From: Bacillus glycinifermentans
GTDB lineage: Bacteria; Bacillota; Bacilli; Bacillales; Bacillaceae
Length of the DNA: 64,000 nucleotides
Reading direction: 5' to 3'
Assembly: GCF_001042475.2 (NCBI RefSeq)
Contig: NZ_LECW02000012.1
Coordinates: 124,001 to 188,000 of the forward strand
Shown: piece by piece, positions 41,603 through 51,290 of the stretch
Layout of the letters: every line of letters begins with the position of its first letter
How positions within the stretch are numbered: position 1 is the first letter of the stretch
Translations under genes and position numbers: made by a program
The notes under the pieces: model-generated
The model's input: the letters and a program-made list of their open reading frames with translations, nothing else
What the model was told of the DNA's origin: nothing
The model's database searches: none

Positions 41603-42499
41603 TTAGCCTTTTATGCTTCCGCCGGCAATGCCGCGGACGAAATACTTTTGCATGAACAAAAACAGAATGACGATCGGTGCAGCTGAAATCGTCAGCCCGG
41701 CGAGCAGCACGCCCCAATCCGTCGAAAGAGCATCCCTGAATTGCATGAGTCCGGCAGGGATCGTCTTAAAGTTCTCATCATCAATAAAAATAATCGCAAA
41801 CATAAATTCGTTCCATGTATGATAAGCCGTCAAAATACCCGATGTCAGCATAATCGGCAGACCCATCGGCAAGAAAATTTTAAAAAATACGCCGAAGCTT
41901 GTGCAGCCGTCAATATAAGCCGCTTCTTCAAGTTCTTTCGGGATCGACAAAAAATACGAACGAATCAAAATGACCGTAAACGGAATCCGGTACGCCGCAT
42001 ACGGCAATATCAGCGCCCAATACGTATTGTAGAGCCCGAGCGATTGAATGATCGAATAAAGGGGAACGATGCTGATCTGGGGCGTCAGCATCAGCCCGCC
42101 GAGACAAAGAATAAAAACCGCTGTTTTTCCTTTAAATTCAAACCACGCGAGACCGTAGGCGGCCCATGCGCTGACAAATACGGTGATCACGCATGTCAAA
42201 AACGTCACGATGACGCTGTTCATAAAATAAGCCGATATCCCCTGATTCCAGGCGGCCGCATAATTTTCAAAATGCCATTCTTTCGGAAGGGACCAGCTGT
42301 GCTCAAAAATATCATCAGAGCTTTTCAGCGAGCTCATCACCATCCACAATAACGGATAGCTGACGGCTGCCGTATACAGCAGCAAATATAAGTATACGGC
42401 GGGCACTCCGGCATGCCGCTTTTTCCTCCGGCTGCCCGTCTTCACGCCCCTGTTCGGCTCAGCTTCAGGAACAAACGGCTCCGTTTTTTCTGACAGCAT
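41603..42499 (-). CDS. frlM: fructosamine ABC transporter permease FrlM
   Basis: A 298-aa MalG-type permease with six membrane segments. The cytoplasmic EAA loop EELEEAAYIDGCTSFGVFFK-IFLP is at about residues 190-213. A long polar N-terminal extension (residues 1-32) precedes the first segment. GGGGGA precedes the ATG. It lies 6 bp after frlN and forms the heterodimeric pore with it. Confidence 0.92.
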   Translation of the reverse strand: MLSEKTEPFVPEAEPNRGVKTGSRRKKRHAGVPAVYLYLLLYTAAVSYPLLWMVMSSLKSSDDIFEHSWSLPKEWHFENYAAAWNQGISAYFMNSVIVTFLTCVITVFVSAWAAYGLAWFEFKGKTAVFILCLGGLMLTPQISIVPLYSIIQSLGLYNTYWALILPYAAYRIPFTVILIRSYFLSIPKELEEAAYIDGCTSFGVFFKIFLPMGLPIMLTSGILTAYHTWNEFMFAIIFIDDENFKTIPAGLMQFRDALSTDWGVLLAGLTISAAPIVILFLFMQKYFVRGIAGGSIKG

Positions 42500-42505
42500 G
42501 ATTTT

Positions 42506-43384
42506 TTAGTCCCCCTTTCCCGTTTTGAACAGCCTCATCTGGATGATGGAAAGGCTGAGCGTTATCAATAAAATCACGGTCGCAATCGCTGAGGCATAGC
42601 CCATCATGTCTTTTGAAAATGCCGCTTTATACAAAAACGTGCTTAGCACCTCTGAGGCATTTCCAGGGCCCCCGCCCGTCAAAATATACGGCTCGTTAAA
42701 TACGGTAAAAGCACCCGTCAGCGTCATCACGACGGCGACAAATGACATCTCTTTCGTCCCCGGCACGGTGATCGCAAAAAACGTCCTGACTTTCCCTGCA
42801 CCGTCAAGAAGCGCCGCTTCGTAAAGCTCGGACGGGATTTTCTGAATGGCCACAATATAAAGCATGGCGATATAGCCGACAGACTGCCATTGGGAAACGA
42901 AAATGACGGAGAGCATCGCGGTTTCTCTGTCACCGAGCCAGGCTCTCGTCCACTGATCGAGTCCGACGGCCTGCAAGAACTGATTCAGCAAACCAGTATC
43001 GGGGTTATAGATGAAATCGAATAATAAAGCGATAACCGTCATGGAAATGACGACAGGAAGGAAAAAAACCGTTCTGAAAAAAGGAGAGCTCCTTCTCAGC
43101 AGCCGGTCCTCAAGGATGGCGGCCGTGATCAATCCGCCGCCTACTTGAAATACGATGGATACGGCGGCATACAGGGCATTGTTTTTCAGCGCTTGAAAAA
43201 ATACCGGATCTTGAAACAGCTGGATGTAGTTGCCGAAACCGATGAACGCCTTTTGCGGCTCAAACGTGCTCCATTGAAAAAAGCTCAACACAATGTTTTG
43301 CAATATCGGAATATAAACGAACAAAAGAAACAGCAAAGCCGGAAACAAAAAGACAAAGGGTAGCCACCGACTCCGATTAACCAA
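42506..43384 (-). CDS. frlN: fructosamine ABC transporter permease FrlN
   Basis: A 292-aa MalF-type permease with six membrane segments and the EAA loop PSELYEAALLDGAGKVRTFF (about residues 185-204). I prefer the TTG at 43384 because GGGGTGA lies just upstream and the length then equals that of B. subtilis FrlN as I recall it; an ATG at 43402 inside the frlO end has no ribosome binding site. It works with FrlM, the binding protein FrlO and the YurJ ATPase. Confidence 0.9.
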   Translation of the reverse strand: MVNRSRWLPFVFLFPALLFLLFVYIPILQNIVLSFFQWSTFEPQKAFIGFGNYIQLFQDPVFFQALKNNALYAAVSIVFQVGGGLITAAILEDRLLRRSSPFFRTVFFLPVVISMTVIALLFDFIYNPDTGLLNQFLQAVGLDQWTRAWLGDRETAMLSVIFVSQWQSVGYIAMLYIVAIQKIPSELYEAALLDGAGKVRTFFAITVPGTKEMSFVAVVMTLTGAFTVFNEPYILTGGGPGNASEVLSTFLYKAAFSKDMMGYASAIATVILLITLSLSIIQMRLFKTGKGD

Positions 43385-43398
43385 GCACTTCACCCCAT

Positions 43399-44661
43399 TC
43401 ATTTAGATTTTGCCGCTTTTTGCACCTCTTTCATGACTTCCTCAGGCCTCATATCGCCCCCGAGCATCTTTTGAACGTTCGTTAAATAAGCATCTGCGAT
43501 TTCCGCGTCAACATCCATGTCAAACCATGCGACCATCCCCTTTGCCTTATTGAGGCTGTCGACGGCCTCGAGCTGGTTCGCATCTGCGTTGTCCTTATTG
43601 GCGGTTCCTTTCACAGGGCTGAACTTTCCGACGTCTTTCACTAGTTTTTCCCCCATTTTTTTCGACGTCAAAAATTTCAAAAACGCCATCGCTTCTTTCG
43701 GATGTTTTGTTTTCGATGAGATCATAAAGCCTTCCGGCGCTCCCGCTAACATATCAGAGCTCCCTTTTTGCCCGGAAATATCGGGAAATGAAAACAAGCC
43801 GAGATTGACGCTGCCATTGACAAGCTTAATTTCCGAAGTCTCCGCGTAGATCATTCCCGCCTTTCCGCTCTTAAACTGCTGTCTCACATATTCGTGATCG
43901 ACGGAATTTACATGTTTCGTAAAGTAAGGAAGGAGCTCCTGCAATTTGGCCAGCGCATCGACATATCCTTGATCTGTAAAACTGGCATTTTCCGTATGAT
44001 AGTCTGTCTCTCTCGTTTTTGCATCGACAAGCCTCTGGTTCAACGTTCCGATATAATGGGATATCGCCCATGTCGCTTTTGCGCCGAATGCGATCGGCAT
44101 ATAGCCGTTTTCTTTCAACACCTTCGATGCGCGAATGAGCTCGTCCCACGTTTTTGGAGGAGAAAGGTTCAGCTTTTTGAAAATGTCTTTGTTATAAAAA
44201 AATTCTTTGGAAGCCATCTGCCATGGGACGCCGTATGTCTTGCCCCCGGCGGAAAACGGCTCGATCTGTGATTGCAGGAGCTGCCCGGACCACTTCTGAT
44301 CCTCTTTATAATATGAGGTGAGATCAAGCGCCCTGTCCCCTTTGATGATTTTTCTGGCGAATTCATCGCTCCAGGCAAAATAAATATCCGGAGGCTGGCT
44401 TGTCCCGAGCATGACTTTGATCTTATCCTTGTAAGAATCGTTCAGCACCGCTTCCGTTTGTATCGAAACACCGGGATGGCTGTCTTCATATTCTTTGACG
44501 GCTTCTTCGAAGAAGCTTTTTTCCGGCTCTTTCGGCCAGCGGTGAAACAGTTTTAAGGTGACTTTCCCCGACTCGGAGCCCGAACTTTGAAAACCCGAGC
44601 AGCCGCTTGCAAGCAGCATGGCAGCGACAGCGGCGATAACAAATACATACCTCTTTTTCAA
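43399..44661 (-). CDS. frlO: fructosamine-binding lipoprotein FrlO
   Basis: A 420-aa extracellular solute-binding protein (family 1). The signal peptide ends in the lipobox LLASGC, so the protein is lipidated and surface-anchored. [10 protein letters not shown] opens the mature part, and the mid-region [20 protein letters not shown] is typical of sugar-binding proteins. The TTG at 44661 is preceded by AAGGAGGGG. An operator-like direct repeat lies between it and frlB. Confidence 0.92.
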   Translation of the reverse strand: MKKRYVFVIAAVAAMLLASGCSGFQSSGSESGKVTLKLFHRWPKEPEKSFFEEAVKEYEDSHPGVSIQTEAVLNDSYKDKIKVMLGTSQPPDIYFAWSDEFARKIIKGDRALDLTSYYKEDQKWSGQLLQSQIEPFSAGGKTYGVPWQMASKEFFYNKDIFKKLNLSPPKTWDELIRASKVLKENGYMPIAFGAKATWAISHYIGTLNQRLVDAKTRETDYHTENASFTDQGYVDALAKLQELLPYFTKHVNSVDHEYVRQQFKSGKAGMIYAETSEIKLVNGSVNLGLFSFPDISGQKGSSDMLAGAPEGFMISSKTKHPKEAMAFLKFLTSKKMGEKLVKDVGKFSPVKGTANKDNADANQLEAVDSLNKAKGMVAWFDMDVDAEIADAYLTNVQKMLGGDMRPEEVMKEVQKAAKSK

Positions 44662-44738
44662 ATGAAAACCCCTCCTTTTGTACAGATAAGGCGGGACGGC
44701 ACCCGCGGAGCCGCCACGCCGTTTAGGAAAATTCATGA

Positions 44739-44756
44739 TGTTATATAATGTTATAT
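44739..44756. promoter_or_regulatory. FrlR-like site between frlB and frlO
   Basis: TGTTATAT-AA-TGTTATAT (two direct half-sites) overlaps the frlB stop codon. The half-site recurs in the palindrome upstream of frlB. It suggests separate control of frlO or a second promoter. Confidence 0.5.
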
Positions 44757-45745
44757 CAATACTCAACTTTCCACATATACCGTCTTGTCGTCAGCGGATG
44801 GTTCCGCGCTTCAGCCAAAGCGTCGGCATACAGGCGCAAGACGCGGTTCAGCACGAGCGGGGCGAGATAGCCTTTTACGTCATCGCTGATTCCGTCAAAA
44901 TCGTAAGCTTTGGCATCGAGAACCGTCAGCTTTTTGCCGTATCGTTTTGAGAAAGCGAGCGCCCGTTCTTCGAGCGGCCTCGTTTCATCCAAACCGAGCA
45001 GAATGATGAACGGCACCGACTCGTCGATGATTTCAAACGGACCGTGAAAATATTCGCCTGCATGAATGGCCTGCGAATGAATCCATTGCATTTCCATGAG
45101 GATGCAGATGCTGTACGAATAAGCGACGCCATAGTTTGCACCGCTTGCCATCGTATAAATGACCTGCTCCTTCTGATGGGCTTCGGCAAACTGCCGCGCG
45201 TTTCCGTCTTCTTTTTCCAAAGCCTGTTCATAGACTGCCTGAAGCTTGTCCAACCCGTCGATCGCCTGTTCAAATTTCGGATGGTTTTCCAATACTTGCA
45301 GCACCCCGAAAACAATTTGGTATAAGACGCCGTAATTCGTATTGATCGCGAGGGCTTCTTCCCCCCAATCGTATTGAACGGCATACTCTGCCGCCTCAGC
45401 CAAAGGAGATTCCGGCTTAAACGTCATGGCGATCGTCAGCGCCCCTTTGCTTTTTGCAAAACTTGCGGCTTTTACGGTTTCCGGCGTGTTTCCGGATTGA
45501 GAGCACAAAATGACGAGCGATTTTTCCCCGAGCTGGATGGGATTGCGCTGAATAAATTCGTTTGAGCTGTAAAGGTCGGAGCTGATCGCTTTTGACTCTC
45601 TGTCAAACACGTATTTGCTCGGATACATAATCGCGGAAGAACCGCCGCATGCGACAAAAAATACGTGATCGATCGTTTTTCCTTTCAAATCGTGCAAAAA
45701 AGCTTGAACTTCCGGGTTTACTTTTGCTGTGGCCTGACTGCTCAA
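44756..45745 (-). CDS. frlB: fructosamine-6-phosphate deglycase FrlB
   Basis: A 329-aa SIS-domain enzyme that releases glucose 6-phosphate and the free amino acid from 6-phosphofructosamines. The two SIS domains are seen as [17 protein letters not shown] and [17 protein letters not shown] (first), and [20 protein letters not shown] and [16 protein letters not shown] (second). The TTG at 45745 follows GGAG at 8 bases and matches the B. subtilis start. It is the first gene of the frl operon, under a palindromic operator. Confidence 0.94.
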   Translation of the reverse strand: MSSQATAKVNPEVQAFLHDLKGKTIDHVFFVACGGSSAIMYPSKYVFDRESKAISSDLYSSNEFIQRNPIQLGEKSLVILCSQSGNTPETVKAASFAKSKGALTIAMTFKPESPLAEAAEYAVQYDWGEEALAINTNYGVLYQIVFGVLQVLENHPKFEQAIDGLDKLQAVYEQALEKEDGNARQFAEAHQKEQVIYTMASGANYGVAYSYSICILMEMQWIHSQAIHAGEYFHGPFEIIDESVPFIILLGLDETRPLEERALAFSKRYGKKLTVLDAKAYDFDGISDDVKGYLAPLVLNRVLRLYADALAEARNHPLTTRRYMWKVEY

Positions 45746-45767
45746 TTCCTTCACTCCTATTCTCATA

Positions 45768-45800
45768 TTATATAACGTTATATAACATTATATATTGTTA
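45768..45800. promoter_or_regulatory. FrlR operators upstream of frlB
   Basis: TTATATAACGTTATATAA (45768-45785) is a perfect 18-bp palindrome. A second dyad TAACA...TGTTA spans 45783-45800. They lie 23-55 bp upstream of the frlB start and match the core at frlR. Confidence 0.7.
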
Positions 45801-45850
45801 TATTAGCGGCACAGAAATACGCCTGTCAATATAGTTTTCTGAAATTTTAA

Positions 45851-45886
45851 AAAATAAATAAAAAGCACTGTATGTAGTGCCTTTTC
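45851..45886 (-). terminator. terminator of the puc operon
   Basis: AGGCACT/AGTGCTT (minus strand, 45881-45863) around a 6-base loop, followed by T3-A-T3-A-T6. Confidence 0.8.
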
Positions 45887-45887
45887 T

Positions 45888-46361
45888 TCAAATCTCCGAT
45901 TTTTTCGTCAAAACCGATTTTACCGCTTGTTCGATTTCCTTATATCCGGTGCATCTGCAAATGTTTGAATCGAGCCACTCTCTGATCGTTTCGTCATCTG
46001 CATCAGGATGGGTTTCCGCAAGCAAATGGCAATTCATGATAAACCCCGGTGTACAATAGCCGCATTGAAAAGCGAAATGACGTACAAACGCCTGCTGAAT
46101 GGGCGTCCCCTCCAAGCCTTCGACCGTGACGATCGTTTTGTCGGTGCATTCGGCCGCAAGCATGAGACACGACTTCATCGGACGTCCGTCGAGTGAGACC
46201 GTGCAGGCCCCGCAGTCTCCGTTCAAACAGCCGGGCTTTGCCCCGGTTAATCCGAGCCTTTCTCTGAGAACGTATAAAAGAGTGTCGGCAGGCCTGATCA
46301 TGACCTCTCTTTCCTCTCCGTTTACGTGAAGCGTGATATCAGTTCTTTTGCCATTTGTCAT
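45888..46361 (-). CDS. pucE: xanthine dehydrogenase Fe-S subunit PucE
   Basis: A 157-aa subunit with two [2Fe-2S] clusters. The ferredoxin-like ligands are CLNGDCGACTVSLDGRPMKSC (C-x4-C-x2-C-x11-C). The second domain has CGYCTPGFIMNC and ICRCTGY. The ATG at 46361 fits AAAGGTG; the frame opens three codons earlier. It is the last gene of the operon and passes electrons between PucD and the FAD subunit PucC. Confidence 0.93.
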   Translation of the reverse strand: MTNGKRTDITLHVNGEEREVMIRPADTLLYVLRERLGLTGAKPGCLNGDCGACTVSLDGRPMKSCLMLAAECTDKTIVTVEGLEGTPIQQAFVRHFAFQCGYCTPGFIMNCHLLAETHPDADDETIREWLDSNICRCTGYKEIEQAVKSVLTKKSEI

Positions 46362-47196
46362 ATTCATCACCTTTTAATATGCTGAAAATATCAAACAGCG
46401 TATGTTTGATTACGAATTTGCGATACTCAGCAGACCCTTCGGTATCATCCAAAACCGGTTCAGGCAAATGGCGGATCGCCTGCTGAATTCTGTCCTCAAC
46501 CGGCATATTCGGATCATTTAAAGCCGCTTCAACCTGCTTTGACCGAAAAGGAAACGGACTAACGCCGCTGAATGCGACGCGGACCCGATCTTCCACCCGA
46601 ATGGCTGAAGCGGTTACTAAAGGATAGCCCGTTTCCCATTGCTGACGCACTTTGATGCTGGCATACGGCAGGTTGATATACCGTTTTTCGGTCAGGAGAA
46701 AAACGAGCAATTCCCCTTTTTTCAACTGCAGCTCTTTGTTGAACACCTCATGAATCGGATAGACGTTCATCCCGTCACCGCCCAATGTCATGATTTTGCT
46801 GTCAGTTAACAAAAACGGCAAAACGGCTTCACGGTAAAAAATCTGCCCGCAAATGTTGCCGCCCAACGTAATTTTGTTGCGCGCGGTGCGATCTGCGACT
46901 TCCCTCGCGGCTTTGCCTAACAAAGGAAAAACGCCGCTTTCCGCAACTTCCGTCAACGTCAGGGCAGCGCCCAGCACAAGGTGGTTCTGCTCATATTGCA
47001 TGGCCCTGCATTCGGGTATTTCTTTAATATCGATGACCGCCTTCGAATGCATCAAGTCTAAACGGCCGAGCGTGATGTGCTCCGTGCCTCCCGAGAAATA
47101 GGAAGGCTGCTTCTCCTCCCGGTCAAGTCTTTGAAACAGCCGGGCCGCTTCCTCTGCCGATTCAGGCCGGTAATATTCAAAATCAAACGGAATCAT
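46339..47196 (-). CDS. pucC: xanthine dehydrogenase FAD subunit PucC
   Basis: A 285-aa FAD-binding subunit of the CoxM/XdhB type. FAD contacts are suggested by FSGGTEHITLGRLD (about residues 35-48) and TLGGNICGQIFYREAVLPFL (about 110-129). The CO-dehydrogenase flavoprotein C-terminal domain follows (about 175-280). It overlaps pucD by 14 bp and pucE by about 23 bp, so the three are coupled. Confidence 0.92.
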   Translation of the reverse strand: MIPFDFEYYRPESAEEAARLFQRLDREEKQPSYFSGGTEHITLGRLDLMHSKAVIDIKEIPECRAMQYEQNHLVLGAALTLTEVAESGVFPLLGKAAREVADRTARNKITLGGNICGQIFYREAVLPFLLTDSKIMTLGGDGMNVYPIHEVFNKELQLKKGELLVFLLTEKRYINLPYASIKVRQQWETGYPLVTASAIRVEDRVRVAFSGVSPFPFRSKQVEAALNDPNMPVEDRIQQAIRHLPEPVLDDTEGSAEYRKFVIKHTLFDIFSILKGDEYDKWQKN

Positions 47197-49510
47197 GTTT
47201 GCCCTCCTTCATCTTCCAAATCAGCTCCGGAATGAGAGGCAGCTCATTTAAGGGAACGCCCGCAGCTATCGTCAAACTATTCGCCAAAGCCGCCGGCATG
47301 CCGAGGATTCCGTGTTCTCCGGCTCCCCTCGCCCCATACGGTGCGTCAAGCTGAGGCGTCTCAACAAAATCAACGACATATTCCGGATGCTCGCCATAGC
47401 GAATCGGCCTGTATGTTCTGAGCTGATGATTTAACACCCTTCCAAATCCGTCAAACCAAAACGTTTCCCGTCCGGCGAACGAAAGCCCCATGCTCATCGC
47501 ACCCATAACCTGGCCTCTCGCCATTGTTTCATTCAAGACTCTCCCGATGTCAACAACTGTTACCGCTTTTAAAATACGGTACCTGTACGTTCTTTTATCA
47601 AATTCCACCTCTACTCCGTGAGCGCAGACCGACCATTCGGGACCCGGTTTCCCGGCCCCTGTTTCAGGATCCAGAAACGTTAAATGCCTCAGCATGTAAT
47701 TGCCGCGCCCGATGATCTGCCCCCCGACGGAATTGCCGTTCGGATGTTGATAACCGTATACAATATCTTCAAAATTCAGGCCTATTTTCGGATCATCTCT
47801 TAAAAACACCCGGCCGTATGCAACCTCGATATCCGACTGCGGCGCTCTTAATGCGCATGCGGCTCTTTCTTTCAATTGACGGATGACGTCATCAGCCGCT
47901 TCCAACAGCGCCCTGCCCGCCATAAACGTTCCCCGGCTGGCGACCGTCTTCCAATGCTCCGGCGTCGTCTGTGTATCGACTTCCATTCTGACATGAATTT
48001 GACCCGGGTCCATTTTTAAGCGTTCAGCCAAGAGCTGCGTCAATATCGTTTTTGTTCCCGTTCCGATTTCCACAATTCCCGACATCACATTGACGCTGCC
48101 GTCAGGATTAAATGTCAGGACAACGCCTGAACTGGCATTCAGATCAATCGTTGACGTCTTCCAGCCGCAGCTGATCCCTTTTGCCCTGACCTTGTGACCC
48201 TCCAATTCGATTCTCTCGCCATCTTTCCAGTTCATTAATTCTTTCAGGCGGTCAAGGCATTTCGGCAGATTTCCGATATTGCTTGAATTCAGCAGCACGC
48301 GTGTAGGTGTCGTATGCCCTGGAAGAATCGCATTTTTACGACGGAACTCCAACACGTCTATCCCGAGCTTTCGCGCGAGAATATCCATCGTCCGTTCGAG
48401 CGCAAACAGCAGCTCGGAATGGCTGAATCCTCTGAAAGGCCCTGCATACGGATGGTTCGTATACACGCACAATGAATCACACCACAAATTGTCGATCCTG
48501 TACGGTCCGGTACAATCGACTGCTGCCGCCCGGCTTAAATCGGGCGACTTATCGGCATACGCCCCGCCGTCGAATAAATAAAGCAATTCCGCCACTTTTA
48601 TGATTCCGTCCCTTGAGCAGCCGAGCTTGATTTTTGCATCCATTCCGATATGGCAAGGCGACGTCAGAATATCCTCTTCCCGTGTATTCAGAAGCTTCAC
48701 AAGCCGCCCGCCAACCGCTTTTGACGCCAAATAGGCGAGAAATTCCTGCTGAACGGAAGCCTTTCCGCCGTATCCGCCGCCTACAAGGGGAGTGTGAACG
48801 ATCACTTTCCCGACTTCTTCGCCAAAATATAAACTGATTAATTTTTTAATCATATACGGCGCCTGGGAAGACGACCAGATCACGACCGTTCCATCTGAGC
48901 GGATTTCACATTGTGAACACCTCGTTTCCATCGCCGCATGGTCTGAAGGGGGAAACGAAAAAGACGCTACTACAGTCACATCGCTTTCGGCCCAGCCTTT
49001 TTCTAGATTCCCTTTTCGGATTTTTGTCCGGTTGGCGATATTCGTGCCGGGTTCAGGGTACACGTTGACCTGCAATTGATATTGTTCGACGTTTTCATGA
49101 ACGAGCGGTGCATTTCTCAAAAGCGCCTGAGTAGGAGAGTTGACGACGGGCAGAGGCTGATATGACACCTTGATCATGTCCGCCGCCCGCTTGGCCTGTG
49201 CGGGAGTATCTGCGACAACAACGGCTACAGGCTCCCCGTGATACCTGACCTTATCAGCCGCAATCGGAGGACGGTCGCGGATTTCTTCCCCGACGAGCGG
49301 GTAACGGCCGCCTGTCAGAACGGCGCGCACTCCGGACATCGTCCGGGCGGCGGAAGTGTCAATCGCTGTGATCTTGGCATGTCCGTACGGACTGACCACC
49401 ATCCGGGCGTAAAGCATGCCGGGTGAGGCAAAATCATTTGTATATTTCGCTTTACCGTTCACTTTTTCAGAAGCATCTTTGCGCAGAACACTTTTGCCGA
49501 TGACTGTCAC
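47183..49510 (-). CDS. pucD: xanthine dehydrogenase molybdenum subunit PucD
   Basis: A 775-aa molybdopterin-binding catalytic subunit. The N-terminal aldehyde-oxidase/xanthine-dehydrogenase a/b hammerhead (ARMVVSPYGHAKITAIDTS) comes first. The Moco domain follows with LVGGGYGGKASVQQEFLAYL, GPFRGFSHSELLFALERTMD and the C-terminal GARGAGEHGILGMPAALANS that carries the catalytic Glu. The GTG start shares a base with the pucB stop, with GGAGG 7 bases upstream. It hydroxylates hypoxanthine and xanthine to urate in the purine breakdown pathway. Confidence 0.94.
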   Translation of the reverse strand: MTVIGKSVLRKDASEKVNGKAKYTNDFASPGMLYARMVVSPYGHAKITAIDTSAARTMSGVRAVLTGGRYPLVGEEIRDRPPIAADKVRYHGEPVAVVVADTPAQAKRAADMIKVSYQPLPVVNSPTQALLRNAPLVHENVEQYQLQVNVYPEPGTNIANRTKIRKGNLEKGWAESDVTVVASFSFPPSDHAAMETRCSQCEIRSDGTVVIWSSSQAPYMIKKLISLYFGEEVGKVIVHTPLVGGGYGGKASVQQEFLAYLASKAVGGRLVKLLNTREEDILTSPCHIGMDAKIKLGCSRDGIIKVAELLYLFDGGAYADKSPDLSRAAAVDCTGPYRIDNLWCDSLCVYTNHPYAGPFRGFSHSELLFALERTMDILARKLGIDVLEFRRKNAILPGHTTPTRVLLNSSNIGNLPKCLDRLKELMNWKDGERIELEGHKVRAKGISCGWKTSTIDLNASSGVVLTFNPDGSVNVMSGIVEIGTGTKTILTQLLAERLKMDPGQIHVRMEVDTQTTPEHWKTVASRGTFMAGRALLEAADDVIRQLKERAACALRAPQSDIEVAYGRVFLRDDPKIGLNFEDIVYGYQHPNGNSVGGQIIGRGNYMLRHLTFLDPETGAGKPGPEWSVCAHGVEVEFDKRTYRYRILKAVTVVDIGRVLNETMARGQVMGAMSMGLSFAGRETFWFDGFGRVLNHQLRTYRPIRYGEHPEYVVDFVETPQLDAPYGARGAGEHGILGMPAALANSLTIAAGVPLNELPLIPELIWKMKEGKHDSV

Positions 49511-50160
49511 TACCGTCCCTCCTCCTCGTTCATTTTTGCAGCATGGCAGCGGGCAAGATCATAATCCCCAGGTGTATCGACATCCATAAAGTACAGGGGA
49601 TTGCTGTATGATTTAAGCTCCCCCGCGTTAAGGTCCTTGTTCCTGATGATTTGCCTGGCCCCTTCATCACCGCGGAGCTTCATCAGCATATGGAATGCTT
49701 TCCTTGAAAAGATGACAGGAGGCCTCGGAATATCTTCATAGCACGACGCAACAAAGTATAAAAACGGCTTTTTACGGAATAAAGAGAGCAGCTCATCGAT
49801 CATCTCCGCTGTGATGAACGGCTGGTCAGCAAGGAGAATCATCGCCCCATCGGCATCAAAGGCTTCGGCTCTTTGCAAACCGCACCGCAAAGAGCCGGCC
49901 TGCCCCTCACTTTGATGACGGCACGGAACATGGCTCCATTTTTCGGCATACGGCCTTAAGAAAAAGGGCGGACTGATCCATGCCAAAGGGTCGCCCGGTT
50001 TTGTGACAACGAAAATGTGGTCCAATTTTGAATGCAGGGCTGCCTTTAAAGCCTTGTTTCCGAGACACTCCCCTCCAAACGGCAATAAAAGCTTGTTGCG
50101 GTCCATTCGTTCGCTTGTACCGGCAGCCAAATAAACGCCTGCAATTTTCGCCTTTCTCAT
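49510..50160 (-). CDS. pucB: molybdenum cofactor nucleotidyltransferase-like protein PucB
   Basis: A 216-aa MobA/MocA-like nucleotidyltransferase thought to mature the cofactor of xanthine dehydrogenase. Signature GVYLAAGTSERMDRNKLLLP is at residues 8-27 (GTP/CTP loop and Lys), and MILLADQPFIT binds metal through Asp. I start at the ATG at 50160, which overlaps the pucA stop (ATGA) and matches family N-termini; the longer frame lies inside pucA. Confidence 0.92.
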   Translation of the reverse strand: MRKAKIAGVYLAAGTSERMDRNKLLLPFGGECLGNKALKAALHSKLDHIFVVTKPGDPLAWISPPFFLRPYAEKWSHVPCRHQSEGQAGSLRCGLQRAEAFDADGAMILLADQPFITAEMIDELLSLFRKKPFLYFVASCYEDIPRPPVIFSRKAFHMLMKLRGDEGARQIIRNKDLNAGELKSYSNPLYFMDVDTPGDYDLARCHAAKMNEEEGR

Positions 50161-51161
50161 CCTTTCATCTTCGCGGCTTCCTGGATGAGTTCCCCGGCAA
50201 TGCTGATCGCGATTTCCTGCGGCCCGCGTGCGCCGATGGGCAGCCCGACCGGTGAATGAAGCCACTCGGGAATTTCCTCTGTCTGCAGAAGCCGCGTCGT
50301 TCTTTTCCGGGGTCCTAAAATCCCGGCATAGCGCAAAGGACGGTTCTTCAAAAGGGAAAGAATCTCCTGATCCCTTTGAAAATGGTGAGTCATGATAACG
50401 ACATAATCATCGCTGTTCAATTCGAGCTTTGGCACGATGTCTTCAGGAAAACCGACGGTTAATTTGTCTGCTGAGGAAAAATATTCCTCGCGGCAAAACG
50501 CCGGTCTCCAATCGCATACGGTAACAGAAAAGCCGATTTCCGCGGCAAATGAAACGAGCGGCCTTGCATCAGGACCCGCCCCGAAAACGATGAGGCGCGG
50601 TTTTGGCCGGTACAAATGGAAATAGGTGCACATCGGTGCATCTCCGACTAGCTGGATTCCGCTTGCCCTCTTATTTTCCGGCATTTTGATCTGGTGTTCG
50701 TCAATGTTCCCAAACGTCTGACCCGTCGCTGTAAAAAAACCGTATCCCGTCTGTTTGAAATCATTTGTTAATTCCTTCACATGCTGGACGGGTATCCCGC
50801 TGTCAAGAAATTCCTTCACAACACCGAGGTACTTTTTGAGCTTTTCATCAACCGGTTCCAGCAAAATATACAGCACGCCGCGGCAGCCAGCCCCCTGCCC
50901 CCATGTCAGATCGTCTTCAGCTTTCATATCATATGTAAAGGTTTCGGCTTCTCTTTTATTCAGCACGTTGACCGCCCGCAACGCAAGGTCGTCCTCGAGG
51001 CATCCGGCACTCAGCATCCCGATCCGGGTGCCGTCTTCCTGAAAAAGCATCACGGTTCCTTCTTTCAAATACGCGGATCCTTCCACATGGATGATCGTTG
51101 CAAGGACGCTTTTCTGGGCTGATCCCTGTATCGCTTTGAGGATGCTGTGAATGCTTTCCAT
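50157..51161 (-). CDS. pucA: XdhC/CoxI-family protein PucA
   Basis: A 334-aa XdhC-like factor that inserts the sulfurated molybdenum cofactor into the dehydrogenase. The N-terminal XdhC/CoxI domain has VEGSAYLKEGTVMLF and LSAGCLEDDLALRA. The C-terminal Rossmann half has RLIVFGAGPDARPLVSFAAE and YAGILGPRKRTTRLL. GGGAGG precedes the ATG. It is the first gene of the unit; its promoter region (51162-51240) shows no clear PucR site. Gene order here is A-B-D-C-E. Confidence 0.93.
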   Translation of the reverse strand: MESIHSILKAIQGSAQKSVLATIIHVEGSAYLKEGTVMLFQEDGTRIGMLSAGCLEDDLALRAVNVLNKREAETFTYDMKAEDDLTWGQGAGCRGVLYILLEPVDEKLKKYLGVVKEFLDSGIPVQHVKELTNDFKQTGYGFFTATGQTFGNIDEHQIKMPENKRASGIQLVGDAPMCTYFHLYRPKPRLIVFGAGPDARPLVSFAAEIGFSVTVCDWRPAFCREEYFSSADKLTVGFPEDIVPKLELNSDDYVVIMTHHFQRDQEILSLLKNRPLRYAGILGPRKRTTRLLQTEEIPEWLHSPVGLPIGARGPQEIAISIAGELIQEAAKMKG

Positions 51162-51239
51162 GAAGGCACCTCCCGAGTATGCACTGCTTTCTTTTTCATT
51201 TATATTGGCAGAACCTGTGTTTTAAAACTTTATTTTCAT

Positions 51240-51280
51240 AGAAAAAGAAAAACGTTCACTCCTTTTAAAGAGTGAACGCT
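51240..51280 (-). terminator. terminator between yurR and pucA
   Basis: CGTTCACTC (51253-51261) pairs with GAGTGAACG (51270-51278), with a long T-rich tail on the minus strand. It separates the yurR transcript from the puc operon. Confidence 0.85.
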
Positions 51281-51290
51281 TTTGATCATG

